Source of the DNA: Sparassis latifolia
Taxonomy: Eukaryota; Basidiomycota; Agaricomycetes; Polyporales; Sparassidaceae
Direction: 5' to 3'
NCBI GenBank assembly: GCA_018466975.1
Contig: CM031562.1
Location: forward strand, 682,001-746,000
DNA: 64,000 nt
The translations under genes were made by a program, and so were the position numbers. Under the pieces are notes generated by a model. The model ran no database searches. It was not told the DNA's origin and saw only the letters and a list, made by a program, of their open reading frames with translations. This document shows, piece after piece, positions 1 through 11,993 of the stretch; position 1 is the first letter of the stretch; every line of letters begins with the position of its first letter.

Positions 1-1
1 C

Positions 2-400
2 TACGTTGTGCCAGGCCAGCCGGCGCCCGTGTGGGTGCTTTGCAACAGGACGAAGTATGAGTTTGTTCGAGCGGACGCCACCGCTCAGGTCACGCTCTGG
101 CAGCTTCAAGGACCGTTCGCCCATGGGGGTGTCGGGCTTGGGCATGTTCTCGCCTCCCTCCTCTGCTGGTCGTCGATGGCTACAGCCTACCCGGGGAACC
201 TCCATCGCGGTCGATGGGCTGGTGACCGCATTGAAATCACGACGACGGATAGGCTACGGCTGCCGCCAGGTAATGTTTGGAGAGATGTTAGCCAACAAGC
301 TCTGGAACGGCTGGCTGAGGTTTGGGACGCCGAGCACGCGGACGAGGAGGAAGACTGGCGTGGCCCCATAGAAGAGTGGTGGGCCAGTGCTACTTGGTAG
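2..400 (+). CDS. GRWAG-motif protein, 3' end (5' truncated by window edge)
   Basis: The reading frame is already open at base 2 and runs to a TAG at 398-400, so only the C-terminal 130 or so residues are visible. The segment carries WVLCN, a YEFVRAD stretch, GLGHVL..LLCW and the strongly conserved GRWAGDRI motif, followed by an acidic helix-like tail with W residues. The same order of motifs occurs in the gene at 13862-14802 (WVLCN, KEYVR, GLGHVLILLICW, GRWAGNRI), so the two are paralogues. I know this family as uncharacterised proteins common in Agaricomycetes; no catalytic motif, signal peptide or membrane segment is visible. Function unknown. Confidence 0.7.
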   Translation, partial: YVVPGQPAPVWVLCNRTKYEFVRADATAQVTLWQLQGPFAHGGVGLGHVLASLLCWSSMATAYPGNLHRGRWAGDRIEITTTDRLRLPPGNVWRDVSQQALERLAEVWDAEHADEEEDWRGPIEEWWASATW

Positions 401-739
401 GTAGCTTTATGCAATCGTTGTTACACCTTGACTTCTGACGTCAATGAAAATCTCATTCTTCGAGTGGTGTTTCAGAATCTGAGTTTTCGCGGCTGGCTCT
501 TAAACTCACAATAGTTAGGCTGTCATCCTCATAGGCTGGAACGACGTCTTTGAATATCAGAGTAGATTTTAATCTGAGTTGCCAAGGAGTCCGCTAGTCG
601 TTACAACTCGCAACTTGTTCCTCAAGCTGGCCTCGTATCCCGGCCATGGGATCCTTCAGGCTAGTCCGGGATATACGATGGCATGATAGAAGCTGGTAGT
701 ATGCATGTGCGGGAGTCCTCTCCACTCGGAGACACACCA
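401..739. other. intergenic, nothing recognised
   Basis: Presumed 3' flank of the GRWAG-family gene. No coding signal, RNA gene or clear repeat was seen. Confidence 0.5.
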
Positions 740-1760
740 CTCCTCAGAATTTGTGGAGTTCCAGCCACCGTTCTACAAGCCCTTGTGGCTATCCACGTTC
801 TTTTAGTTGAATGCGATGTCCCCGCCTAGACGACCGGATCTTCGCATCGACGCCTGCAGAGACAACATTCACCTCGAAGCCCTCGGCTTTAGCTAGCTCA
901 ATTACCGTGCTGGATAGTAGACATCAGGCTCGTCACTCGCAGATCGGAAATGATTCAGTATACTCACGCTGACAGGACCTGAAGGAGCGGTGAGTGTCTA
1001 CTTGTAGAGTCAGTGGAGCTGGTATAACTAATCCTGATGTGATGAAGGCAAAGTCTCCCTTCTTCTGATGTGCGAACTCCTTCCGGTCGATGTATATGTC
1101 TTTCCCTGCGGCGCAGGTCAATAATCCGGATGGAGAAAGGGAACGTCTAAGTCTCACCGGCTCACCACATACGCCGAGGTATAACCATCGAAAAGCTGTC
1201 TCGTCTTTCGGAACTCGTACAGCTGACAGTCTCTTTGCTCTGGTCACACTTGGAATCCTGCAACCGATGAGTTAGTCCGAACGCCGTCGAGATGACACTG
1301 CGACTGACGAATGATTCCCTAGATGTGGTCACCAAATTGAAACCCACGGTCTTCAGAGCGCAGGACAACGCCGACGGCGAAGCTTTTCAGCCTTGGAGCA
1401 AGTCAGAAATGAATGGCACATCAAACGGAACGAATCACTCATGGCTCTCCCTGGCGGCTGCAGTTGTGCAACAACTTTAGCGTCGACCATGCATGGACAG
1501 GAAAAGGACGAAGTGCACAGCCCATCGCTGCGTGCCAGTCGGTGGACCGGATTTTAGCCTCAGCCATGGATCGCTCGAGAGCACAAGGGTCTTCACGAGC
1601 AACCATTGAGCAACACGCTTTCGAGGTCGATCTTCTGCAATACCGTCGTTTTTCCGGGCTCGGGATATCCTGCTGTAGAACATTCGGCGACTTGGGGTTT
1701 GGCTCAGACTCACCAATCGCCTTTAAGATGGACTGGCTCAACGTCATTCCTGATGGCTTT
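740..1760 (-). pseudogene. decayed fourth copy of the MDR double-bond reductase array
   Basis: Read on the minus strand, pieces of the neighbouring reductases appear in the correct order but in shifting frames. They are a VKTLVLSSDPWLR segment near 1570-1620, an LRSED-type exon near 1360, a YLGVCGEP segment near 1180, KEFAHQKKGDFAFITSG near 1050-1090, and VIELAKAEGF..VSAG near 850-905. The intact copies read LIKTLVLSSDPYLRGR, YIGVCGMPG, KEYAHPKKGEVAYVTAGSG and VIQLAKADGLKVIASAG at these places. Frameshifts and stops interrupt every exon and the C-terminal exon is not recognisable. It is an old, more divergent relic of the same tandem array. Confidence 0.7.
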
Positions 1761-2287
1761 TATCCATCCTAGCAATGTCTCTACGGCAGTACCAATCATT
1801 GCGCGGTCGGCCCTCGATATCATACCTGACGCTGGGTCAGGCTGCGGGCGTGCATAAAGTCTCCGTTCACGTTAGCGACCAACGGGAGAGACAGTCCGCC
1901 TCAACGTTAACCTTGGCTGACAGACCTCATAAGATGAACCTCCTGTCGCTTCTTCCTTGGCTTAATTCCCGACCGCTGTTAAGAGTGCCCTTAAATGATA
2001 AATTAGTACTAGTAGTGAGTGGGCCAGTGCTAGTTCAAGCTCGGTCTTTCGATCTTGACATGACCTAGATGATGGTTAGGGTATCGGTTACGGACTGCGC
2101 GAGAAGTTCGTGAACTGGAGAATCGCGCATTGCGAGTTCTCTTTCACAAATTGAAGGCAGCCGACGTTTTAAGCAGGATTGCACCGATGGCGTATCACTA
2201 AATATTCTCGTAACGATCAGTACACGCTTTTCTTAATTAACAGCACTCGCTAAATCGAATCATTATATGCGCCTTGACCCATATCCC
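1761..2287. other. spacer between the relic and MDR copy 1
   Basis: Around 2065-2100 it contains a CTAGATGATGGTTAGGGT segment that recurs downstream of copies 2 and 3 (near 4217 and 6560). The downstream flank was therefore duplicated together with the genes. No gene seen. Confidence 0.5.
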
Positions 2288-3892
2288 TCACTCGCCAGCC
2301 ACTCTAATGATTTTCTTCCCATTGTTTTTCCCAAGCTGCACATCCAGTATTGCCTGTCCGGCGTTCTCCAGGCCCTCCGTGAAGTCCTCACTGTATTTGA
2401 TCTCGCCGCTGGCGACTCTCTTCGGTATCTCTTTGTAGAACTGCTCATCATACTTGGCGTAGAGGCCGGTGACGATGAAGCCTGAGATCTGGAGCTCCTT
2501 ATAGAGGATGAGCTTCAGGTTCTTGACTGGGTACGGGGTTTCGTTATTGTATTCTGAGATAGTGCCGCATTCCTGCACAGAGGAGTGATCAGATGGAGGG
2601 CGGGCGAAGATGCAGAGACGTAAAGACTTACGATGAACCGCGCGCGTCGGTTGGCCGTGGCGATCGCGGCCTCAAAGCTCTCGCCACCGACGTTGTCCCA
2701 ATATCTTGGACGGTCTCAGTATCAGCGTACTCCACTCACACAAAGACCGGTCAGTCTAAGGAGGACACACATGTCGATGGGGCCCTCGTTCTGCAGGACC
2801 TTGCTCACGGGCACGGTCTTATAGTTGAACGCAACGTCCGCACCGAGTTCACGCAGATATGCGACCTTCTTGTCCGAGCCGGCGGACGCAATCACCTTCA
2901 GGCCGTCCGCTTTCGCGAGCTGGATCACAGTGCTGACAAGGAGGTGATCCGTCTCAGGAAGATATCGAGACTCAGGTCAGCTCAACTTACCCGCCGACGG
3001 GGCCTATGAAGTAAAGAGATAAGTTCACAGAAGACGCTGAGGGTGGGCGGCGTACCTGAGCCTGAAGTGACAAATGCGACTTCGCCCTTCTTCGGATGGG
3101 CATACTCCGTCCATCCCATGTACGCCGTCTTGCCTACAGCATACCCGCAACAGGTCCGAGTCGGTCTCACAATACATCACACCACGAAAAATTTCGAATA
3201 CGAACCGGGCATCCCGCACACTCCTATGTATGTCGACCACGGCAGCTTCTCCTCGTTCGGGAGCACGCGCAGTGCACCGAGGTCTTGCCCGTTGAAAACT
3301 GAATAATGCTGGAATGCTATACAAGTCGCGTCCTCAGGAACCAAGTAATGGAGCATAAGGAGAGAAGGGACCTACGCAGCTTCCAGCTGAAGACGTGGTC
3401 GCCCGGTTTGAACGTGGGATCCTCAGAGCGCAGGACGACACCGACGCCATGATTATCGATTCTAAAGAGGCCATCATTCTTCAGCCCACAAAGGCTCCTA
3501 CGCATGTTCGCTCACGGTTCCCCCAGCTGGAAGGCGACCTGCACCACGCATCGCACGGTATTCGCCAATTGCGAACGGTCAGAAATCAAGAGATTATACC
3601 GTATAATTCTGGAAATACGCACGGAATAGGTCTTGATCTTCGCATCCCGCATCCGTCCCCTCAAGTATGGGTCGCTGGACAAGACGAGCGTCTTGATGAG
3701 CACGCCACCGTTGAGCGGCACATTCTCGAGGTCGATGGTCTGCAAGGTATCATAGACGGTTGTCTTTCCCGGCTCGGGGTACCCTGGGAGCAAATGCAGC
3801 GGTTAGGTGTGCGCCAAAAGCGGTCAGAGGATGTGTACTTTACCGGTGGGGATTTCGGTGAAGAGCAGACGCCCGTTCGTCACTGGAGCCAT
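2288..3892 (-). CDS. MDR-family NADP-dependent alkenal/double-bond reductase, copy 1
   Basis: A zinc-independent medium-chain dehydrogenase/reductase of the leukotriene B4 dehydrogenase / alkenal reductase / prostaglandin reductase group. Known members reduce the C=C bond of alpha,beta-unsaturated aldehydes and ketones with NADPH in the cytosol. The start ATG (3892-3890) gives MAPVTNGRLLF, and the stop is TGA at 2290-2288. Exons are separated by short introns and encode YPEPGKTTVYDT, VLIKTLVLSSDPYLRGRM, GVGVVLRSED, the YMGW.EYAHPKKGEVAFV core, a glycine-rich nucleotide site (TSGSG), VIQLAKADGLKVIASAG, LGADVAFNYKTVPV, ECGTISEYN and the terminal KKIIRVAGE. Catalytic-zinc cysteines are absent, as expected. 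A TATTTAA box lies about 70 bp upstream. It differs most from copies 2 and 3 in its middle and 3' exons. Exact substrate unknown. Confidence 0.85.
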
Positions 3893-3960
3893 TGCGAAGC
3901 TATCGCGTTGCCGATAGAGTGAAGCGAGTGGTGGGTGTGGTAGAACAAGCTGCTCGCCGG

Positions 3961-3967
3961 TATTTAA
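3961..3967 (-). promoter_or_regulatory. TATA-like box of MDR copy 1
   Basis: TATTTAA on the plus strand (TTAAATA on the coding strand) lies about 70 bp upstream of the copy 1 ATG. It sits in a CGCCGGTATTTAAGGCGAT context that is conserved in the copy 2 promoter at the same distance. Confidence 0.5.
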
Positions 3968-4450
3968 GGCGATCTCGGTGCCCGGGGAGATAGGATGACC
4001 AAGCGACAGGGGCCCGGGAGTTGTCAGTCATCAGCTGCTGTGGACGGTTACGGTGAAAACTTGATAGTCGAGACGCATGATGAGATCTGCTTTGAAAGCC
4101 GGGGAGGCTGCAGCATTTCCTTCAATTTGGATCTCGATGTGCTGCATCTCTGGCGATCTTTTATTTTTAATTTCTTTATTTTATTCTTTCTTATTTGATT
4201 TCTGCTGCCCCTCCATCACCTAGATTATGGTTAGGGTTTCGAGTACGTGTCTGTGAGCTGCATGCAGTCTCACATTTGACAGTCTTTTCGCAGATCAAAG
4301 GCACCCACGGAAGAGTTCCATCGGTACATCAAATTCTCATAAACGATCAGTACTGTACACATTTCAAACGTACTTCAGTGGGATCCCAAGTTTGCCCTCT
4401 TCCCATTTCTGTTCACACGAATCGTCAGGCACGCCTTGATCCAGATCACC

Positions 4451-6081
4451 TCACTCGTTCGCAACCCTAATGATCTTCTTTCCGTTGTTCCTCCCAAGCT
4501 GCACGTCCAAAATCGCCTGCCCCGCATTCTCGAGGCCTTTCGTGACGTCCTCGCTGTATTTGATCTCGCCGCTCGCTACTCCCTTCGGTATTTCTTTGTG
4601 AAACTGCTCCTCGTACTTGGCGTAGAGGCTGCCGACGATGAACCCTGAAATCTGGAGTTCCTTGCCAACAATGAGCCCCAGGTTCTTGACGTGGTACGGG
4701 GTTTGGGTGTTGTAGCCCGAGATGGTGCCGCATTCCTGCCCGGAAAACGACGTGAGTCAATGAGGCCAGAAGTCGAGGGGGAGGTATGGGGGGCGTAAAT
4801 GTGAAGAACTTACGATGAACCGCGCTAGTCGGTTCGCCGCGGTGATCGCAGCCTCGAAGCTCTCGCCGCCGACGTTGTCCCAGTATCTGCATGCTCAGCG
4901 TCAGCGATCAATGGGCCATCGAAACGGTGAATTATGACCTACATGTCGATGGGGCCTTCTTTCTGCAGGACCTTGTTGACGGGCACGGTCTTGTAGTTGA
5001 ACGCCACATCAGCGCCCAGCTCGCGCAGGTACGCTACCTTCTTGTCCGAGCCAGCGGATGCGATCACCTTCAAGCCATCCGCCTTCGCGAGCTGTATCAC
5101 GAGGCTGGCAGAAGTGAGCGTCACGCGCGGGGGAGGGACTGAGAACGAGAGTGAACTTACCCGCCCACGGCGCCTGCGACGGCGACGAATAGATGAGTGC
5201 GCGGGGAAGGCGCCGAGAAGGGGGTGGCGTACCTGATCCTGCGGTGACGTAGGCTACCTCACCTTTCTTCGGGTGGGCGTACTCCTTCCATCCCATGTAT
5301 GCGGTCGCGCCTATAGCATAGCCGCTATGGGTCAGCCTCACGGCGCATCATACGGCGAACGAACTTGAAAACACGAGAAAGATCCAGGAACATACCGGGC
5401 ATCCCGCAAACCCCGATGTACACGGACCACGGCAGATTTTTGTATTCGTTCTTGAGCACCTGCAGCGTACCGAGTTCCTCCTTCTTGAACACTGAATAGT
5501 GCTGGAAAGCTGTGGGTTATATTGTCAGGCGCCAGATGACACAAGAACAAGCAATCCGACTTACGCAGTTTGTGGCTGGAGACATGGTCTCCTTCTTTGA
5601 ATGCGGGATCCTCAGAGCGCAGGACGACGCCGACGCCATGATTATCGATTCTAAAGAGGCCATCATTCTTCAGCCCACAAAGGCTCCTACGCATATTCGC
5701 TCACGGTTCCCCCAGCTGGAAGGCGACCTGCACCACGCATCGCACGGTATTCGCCAATTGCGAACGGTCAGAAATCAAGAGATTATACCGTATAATTCTG
5801 GAAGTACGCACGGAATAGGTCTTGATCTTCGCATCCCGCATCCGTCCCCTCAAGTATGGGTCGCTGGACAAGACGAGCGTCTTGATGAGCACGCCGCCGT
5901 CGAGCGGCACGTTCTCAAGGTCGATGGTCTGTGAAGTATCATAGACGGTTGTCTTTCCCGGCTCGGGGTACTCTGGGAGCAAATGCAACGATTACCTGTG
6001 CGCCAAAAGCGATCAGAGGGTGTGTACTTTACCGGTGGGGATCTCGGTGAAGAGCAGACGTCCGTTCGTCACTGGAGCCAT
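4451..6081 (-). CDS. MDR-family NADP-dependent alkenal/double-bond reductase, copy 2
   Basis: Same family and exon plan as its two neighbours. The ATG is at 6081-6079 (MAPVTNGRLLFTEIP), with a first exon of 49 nt (6033-6081) followed by a GTAAAGT donor. The stop is TGA at 4453-4451 after KKIIRVANE. Splicing joins YPEPGKTTVYDT, the SSDPYLRGRMRDAK exon, EPIDNHGVGVVLRSED, GATAYMGWKEYAHPKKGE, the nucleotide-binding AGSGAVGGLVIQLAK, and FNYKTVPVNKVLQKEG. The predicted protein is about 345 residues, normal for the family. The gene is a mosaic: its 5' exons and introns match copy 1 almost base for base, while the middle and 3' part match copy 3. Probable cytosolic detoxification of reactive carbonyls, inferred from the family. 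Confidence 0.87.
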
Positions 6082-6149
6082 TGCGAAGTTATCGCTTTGT
6101 CAATAGGGTGAAGCGAGTGGTGGGTGTGGAAGAACAAGCTCCTCGCCGG

Positions 6150-6156
6150 TATTTAA
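6150..6156 (-). promoter_or_regulatory. TATA-like box of MDR copy 2
   Basis: TATTTAA about 69 bp upstream of the copy 2 ATG, in the same CGCCGGTATTTAAGGCGAT context as copy 1. Confidence 0.5.
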
Positions 6157-6798
6157 GGCGATCCCGGTGCCCGGGGACCAGCCTGAGATAGGATGACCAA
6201 GCGAGGAAGGCTACAGGGGGGAGTTGTCAGCCCAGGGTGGCTACACGTACGTCATTTCGACACAGAGACTGCTGTGGACGATTACGATGAAAATAGAGAC
6301 ATTTCGGTCGGTGGGTCTAAAGCGTAGGCTTGGACGAAGCTTTTAAGCCCAGCCATAGCACGATGGGAAAGTTGATGTGCATCGATGGATAGTCGAGACG
6401 CGCGATGGGGTAATAACGATCTACCTTCAAAGTCTGGGATTTCCGTCATTTTGGATATCGACGTGCAACTGCTCCGGTGAGGACTCCGACTCCTGCGATT
6501 TTTGCTTTTATTTTAATTTTATTCTTTCTTATTTATTTGATTTCTACTCCCCCTCCATCACCTAGATTATGGTTAGGGTTTCGATTACGTGTCGGTGAGC
6601 TGCATGCAGTCTCACATTCGCAGGTCCTTTCGCAGATCAAAGGCACTCGACAGGAAAAGACCACCGGTACATCAAATCCTCATAAACGGTCAGTACTGTA
6701 CAAATTCCAAACGTACACATTGAAGTTGGATCCCAAGTTTGCTCTCTTCCCATTTCTGTTCAACCCGAATTGTCAGGCACGCTTTGATCCAGACCGCC

Positions 6799-8434
6799 TC
6801 ACTCGTTGGCAACCCTAATGATCTTCTTCCCATTATTCCTCCCAAGCTGCACGTCCAAAATCGCCTCCCCCGCATTCTCGAGGCCCTCCGTGACGTCCTC
6901 GCTGTACTTGATCTCGCCGCTGGCCACTTTCTTCGGTATCTCTTTGTAGAACTGCTCCTTGTATTTGGCGTAGAGAGTGCTGAGGACGAACCCCGAGATC
7001 TGGAGCTCTTTGCCGACGATGAGCCCCAGGTTCTTGACGTGGTACGGGGTTTGGATGTTGTAGCCCGAGATGGTGCCGCATTCCTGCCCAGAAAACGATG
7101 TGAGTCAACGAGGGCGGAGGTCGAGGGGGAGGTATGGGGGGCGTAAATGTGAAGAACTTACGATGAACCGTGCTAGTCGGTTCGCCGCGGTGATCGCAGC
7201 CTCGAAGCTCTCGCCGCCAACGTTATCCCAGTATCTGCATGCTCAGCATCAGCGACCAACGGACCATCGAAACGGTGAATTAAGATGCACATGTCGATGG
7301 GGCCTTCTTTCTGCAGGACCTTGTTCACCGGTACGGTCTTGTAGTTGAACGCCACATCAGCGCCCAGCTCGCGCAGGTACGCAACCTTCTTGTCCGTGCC
7401 AGCGGACGCAATCACCTTCAAGCCATCCGCCTTCGCGAGCTGTAACACGAGGCTGGAAGAAGTGAGCGTCACACGCGGGGGAGGGACTGAGAACGAGAGT
7501 GAGCTTACCCGCCCACGGCGCCTGCGACGGCGACGAATAGATGAGTGCGCGGGGAAGGCGCCAAGAAGGGGGAGGCTTACCTGATCCTGCGGTGACGTAG
7601 GCTACCTCACCTTTCTTCGGGTGGGCGTACTCCTTCCATCCCATGTATGCGGTCGCGCCTATAGCAGAGCCACGATGGGTCAGCCTCACGGCGCATCATA
7701 CGGCGAACGAACTTGAAAACACGAGAAAGATCCAGGAACATACCGGGCATCCCGCAAACCCCGATGTACACGGACCACGGCAGATTTTTGTATTCGTTCT
7801 TGAGCACCCGCAGCGTACCGAGTTCCTCCTTCTTGAACACTGAATAGTGCTGGAAAGCTATGGGTTATATTGTCAGGCGCCAGATGACACAAGAACAAGC
7901 AATCCGACTTACGCAGTTTGCGGCTGAAGACATGGTCTCCTCGTTTGAATGCGGGATCTTCAGAGCGCAAGATGACGCCGAAGCCAAAATTCTCAATTCT
8001 GAAGATCGAACACATCCGTCTTTCTTCAGCCTACATGGACTCCTCAGCAGCACGTCCGCTCACGGTTTTCCCAGCTGGAATGAGGCCTGCACAACACATT
8101 GTACCGACATCCGCCAATTTCGATCGGTCAGAAGGCATGAGCACATAGAATTCTGGAAGGACATACGGAATAGGTCTCGATCTTCGCATCCCGCATCCGT
8201 CCCCTCAGATACGGATCGCTGGAGAGAACGAGAATCTTGATGAGCACGCCGCCGTCGAGCGGCACGTCCTCAAGGTCGATAGTCTGCGAGGTATCATAGA
8301 TGGTTGTCTTTCCTGGCTCGGGGTACCCTGGGAGTAAATACAGCGGTTAGGGGTGTGCGAAAAGTGGTCCGAGGCTGCACTTCACCAGTGGGGATCTCGT
8401 TGAAGAGCAGACGTCCGTTCGTTACTGGAGCCAT
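6799..8434 (-). CDS. MDR-family NADP-dependent alkenal/double-bond reductase, copy 3
   Basis: Outermost, upstream member of the array. The ATG is at 8434-8432 (MAPVTNGRLLFNEIPTG) and the stop TGA at 6801-6799 after RVANE. All family exons are present: YPEPG, SSDPYLRGRMRDAK, ASFQLGKPIENFGFGVILRS, PFQHYSVFKKEELGTLRVLK, YIGVCGMPG, YMGWKEYAHPKKGE, AGSGAVGG, LQLAKADGLKVIASAG, FNYKTVPVNKVLQKEG and ECGTISGYN. No frameshift was found. The 5' exons and introns (7975-8434) are clearly diverged from copies 1 and 2, while about 7440-7920 is nearly identical to copy 2 including introns. The TATA context is altered (GGTATGTATTTGAGGCGAT, near 8503), so expression may differ from the other copies. Confidence 0.85.
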
Positions 8435-9729
8435 CGCGGTGTCACTGCTTTGTCAGTGGGGTAAGGAGTGGGGGTGTGGGAGCAGGAGCTGCTCGTCGCC
8501 GGTATGTATTTGAGGCGATCTGGGAGCCCGGGTATCAGATGTGATGATCAAGCGAAGAATGCTAGGGGAGTTGTCTGGCCAGGATGGGAGCGCGTACCTG
8601 ATTTTAAGACAGCGATATCAGCGAGACGAGAGACGCTTCAAGCGGTTAGATTTGAAGGACAATGGCAACGCCACCAACGCTTGCGACGACGCCTTACTGA
8701 TGACGATATGAATGATTGAGGCGCTACTGTAATAGCATATACGTAATAACGATCTGTTTTCCGAAACTCTCGGAAGCTGCATTAGCTGAAAACAATTCCA
8801 TCACGTTGACATTTTCGAGCTGCTTTCGACATCTGGAGCAATGCGCTCTGTTTTCGTTGATGAAATCGACCATCAAATTGAACAGAAAAAATGGTGGGAT
8901 ACAGCGCTGTGGGAGAGAAACGTCAACATGGGCGATGGGTTCTGTAGAGCGGCATGCGACGGGTAGTCAAGGTAGAGGATCCAGAGATCTGGAGGAGATG
9001 GTCATAGTACTCCTGCTTATAAAAGGCTTGAATCGAGCTTGACTCACTAGGCTAACCTATAAAGTACAATCGCTCGCTAGCTAGAGGTAAAGATGAGTGG
9101 GAACTTTTGATGGTCGTGGACAGAAAAATAAACAGATGAGGGGGTAGAGTTGAAGTTTGAAGGCTGTTCAAAGGTGAGCCGCGCCCCGGGCCCTTACAAT
9201 AAGCTTGAGTCTAGTAGCACCGACGTATGTGGATAGATGTTGACGGTCTAAACTGAGCTAGAAAGAAGCTCTAATCTCGTAGGTTCTGAACTTTCTGAGT
9301 GATGCGAGATATAACCGGACGCAGGCACCGCGGGCCGCAGCGGTGGCTGCTGTTCGTACCGCAACTCCAAACACAGTTCACTCGTTCCGCCTTTCAACAA
9401 CTGCTACGTGTACAAGATGTATTAATCGAACGCAGCGAATGTGGCGCTTCATGCCTGAGCACCTCGCACGTCCGGCCCTCAGTCCATCCAGGCCGACTCT
9501 GTCAGCTTTGCCGCTCAAAATCCATCCTCAAACTTTGGTTTCGATCCCTGACGGTGTGTTAGTCAACCTTCGGTGCATCTGATGCTAAAATTGTAGACGA
9601 TATGTTTTGTGTGGCTGTCTATGCCAAGAGTACTGTAAGTATATGCTGGTGTATGTGATGAATGATAAAAGTAAAGCAGTCCGATGTGGAGATTTGAATA
9701 ATTTCGTAAGTCATAGGCAGGCATCATAG
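8435..9729. other. intergenic, no gene recognised
   Basis: The first 100 bp hold the copy 3 promoter remnant. The rest has only short open frames with no family resemblance and no intron-linked coding, and nothing repeated elsewhere in the window was noticed. Confidence 0.4.
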
Positions 9730-11993
9730 TCACGATTTATCCGCAAAAACCGAATTTGAGCGCAGTCGTACTCCAAATTTATGGAATATGAAACTTTGGA
9801 GAGCATCAGAGTCTGTCATCATTGGACCCTAGGAGATAATCGCTCACGGAAGAGGAGCCATGATAGTGCACAGGCCCGCCAGAAGCGCCGTGGCACCGAC
9901 AGTGCCGAGCCTATGATACATCGCGGAGGCGAATAGGGGGAATACAGCGGCGAACGTGCACCGCACGAAGCTGTTCGCCGCCATGGCGGATGCAGCGATG
10001 GGACGATACGCAACGACGAGATAGGTGAACGTCGACGTGAAGATGAAGTATATCCCGGCGCCAAAAGGAACGGAGGCGATGATTGGTACGATCCAGAAGA
10101 CGTGCTTGTATGTGGTGAATGCAAGCCAAAAGAGACCTCATCACATGCGTTAGCTAGGCGAAAAGATGCCAAACTCTTCCGTTACCTATCGGTGCCATGA
10201 TCGCACCCCATTGGCCCATGACCAGGCGGGTTTCTGGTGGAGGAGGCCCGTTGTACTTGATCGTCTGCTTCCGATAGAAACTGAAAGCAGAACATGAGTG
10301 CAGCTTGGTTTTGCCATGGGCAGATAACTACCGATTCCACAATGGTTGCGTCGCGAGAGCGGCAAACATTCCTATACCAATTCCAAGGAATGATAGTCCT
10401 GTTTCTCCGTAGGTGAAGCCGTGCAAACTTCCGAAGATGATGGGGAAGGCCTGGAAAGAAAGATACAGAATTCCCAGAAGGAGTGCATTCCTGCAAGACG
10501 CACGTTAAATAAACGGACTCCGCAGTAGAGCCCAGGACCTACCATGTATCCAGAGCAAGTGCCATTCTGTCGAACAATATGAGCTCTGACAGTTCGTAGT
10601 TAACACGTGCGCAGAACAATCAAAAAACCCGAGTATTTACTGAAAGGCGTATAGCAACTGAACAACATTGCGCTGAGAATGCTCCGCTCCCGCCGATCGA
10701 GAGGCGCGTAATACTTGTCATCGCCGGTCTCCTTGCGCACGCTGACCTGAGCATGAGAACGGATCACAATTGCTGGAACAAGATCATCTTACCGTCGAGC
10801 TTTGGACTGCAAGAGTAGCGGCTCATATGTTTCGGGGACAAGCTAATGTATATCAGTAAAACCACCGAATAAGAAAGGGCTTAACGCATACCAGTAGCAG
10901 CAAGATGATCTCCACGAACTGCCACATGAGCAGCACCCTGTATGTCCACCTCCAATCGACATTCTGGGAGATGCTGTAAATCGTGTGCATATCTCAGGAC
11001 TCGAGAAGTGGGAAGCCTACTTGGTTAATGAAGCTGGTGGAGAGTCAACAACATGTCACCGATCATGAAGGGATGTCGACTCACCCTCCGACTATGGGTC
11101 CGATTACAGGGCCAATGAACGGAGCCATAGTATAGACCGCCATAGGACTACAACAATCCTCAGAAGATGAGCTATGAACACCGGTGACACTTACGATGCA
11201 ACTTGCGCATTGACGAAAAGATCACTCACACTGCCTCCTGCAACGCTCAAAAAGGCAGCACTGCAGAAACCGGTGATAAATCGAAATACGAGGAAGACCT
11301 CTTCTCAAACGTGAGCATCTCATGAACATCGAGAGAGCGATCGCTGTCGCCTACCGATATTTGGAGGGAAAGCAGTAGGCCACGTGAAAGCAAAACACAG
11401 CAAGTAGGATATTCGATAAATAATGTTCCGTCCATACAACTCGGATAGAGGACCGACCAGGAGGGGACCCATACCTGTATTAACGTTAGTGTGACGCAGA
11501 AAATCATCGGACAGCCAATGAACGAACCAAGTCCAAAAACAAAAAGACTGATACTCAATATCGTAACTTCGTGGACTGTATGCAGGTCTTTTGCAAGGCC
11601 CGCTTCCGTGAAGGCAGCCTGGTGGAACGAATCTGAGATCTGTGAAGGGCGCAATTAATGCTAAAACAAACAGCGCACCACTGACGACGCAAATGTGGCA
11701 CATAGAGCGCCGGTGCTGATGACTATCACAATGACCCATTTCCGGGCGGTCGAAAGATTCTTGGGATTCTCCGCCGCATCTAAGTTGACCAAGTACTCAT
11801 CTTCAGAGGAAGGCGGGGTCTTCACGTCCCCTATGGTAGACTGGCCCGGCGGTCGTCCATTCTCCCCATCACACGGTGTCTTCTCTGTGTTCATTATTGC
11901 CGTGGATGTTTCGGACTTGTCTTGCAGAGTGCGAGAGGCTGAATTCTCCACATCGAGAACGGCAGTGAATGTCCCAGGATTTTGAGAGGACAT
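9730..11993 (-). CDS. MFS transporter, drug:H+ antiporter (DHA1) type
   Basis: The gene starts at ATG 11993-11991 with a long hydrophilic N-terminus rich in S, T, E and P (MSSQNPGTFTAV... EDEYLVNLD), then KWVIVIVISTGALCATFASS as helix 1. Later exons read FTEAGLAKDLHTVHEVTILS, the loop motif GMGPLLVGPLSELYGRN, FRFITGFCSAAFLSVAGG and APFIGPVIGPIVGG (DHA1 motif C type). They are followed by IPIIASVPFGAGIYFIFTS and a final helix region. The last exon is recovered by splicing a short intron (about 9795-9845): APLPFIFHKFGVRLRS, with TGA at 9732-9730. The length of roughly 530 residues is typical of 12-helix plasma-membrane exporters. Its place beside the reductase array suggests a role in xenobiotic export, which is inference. 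Confidence 0.85.
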
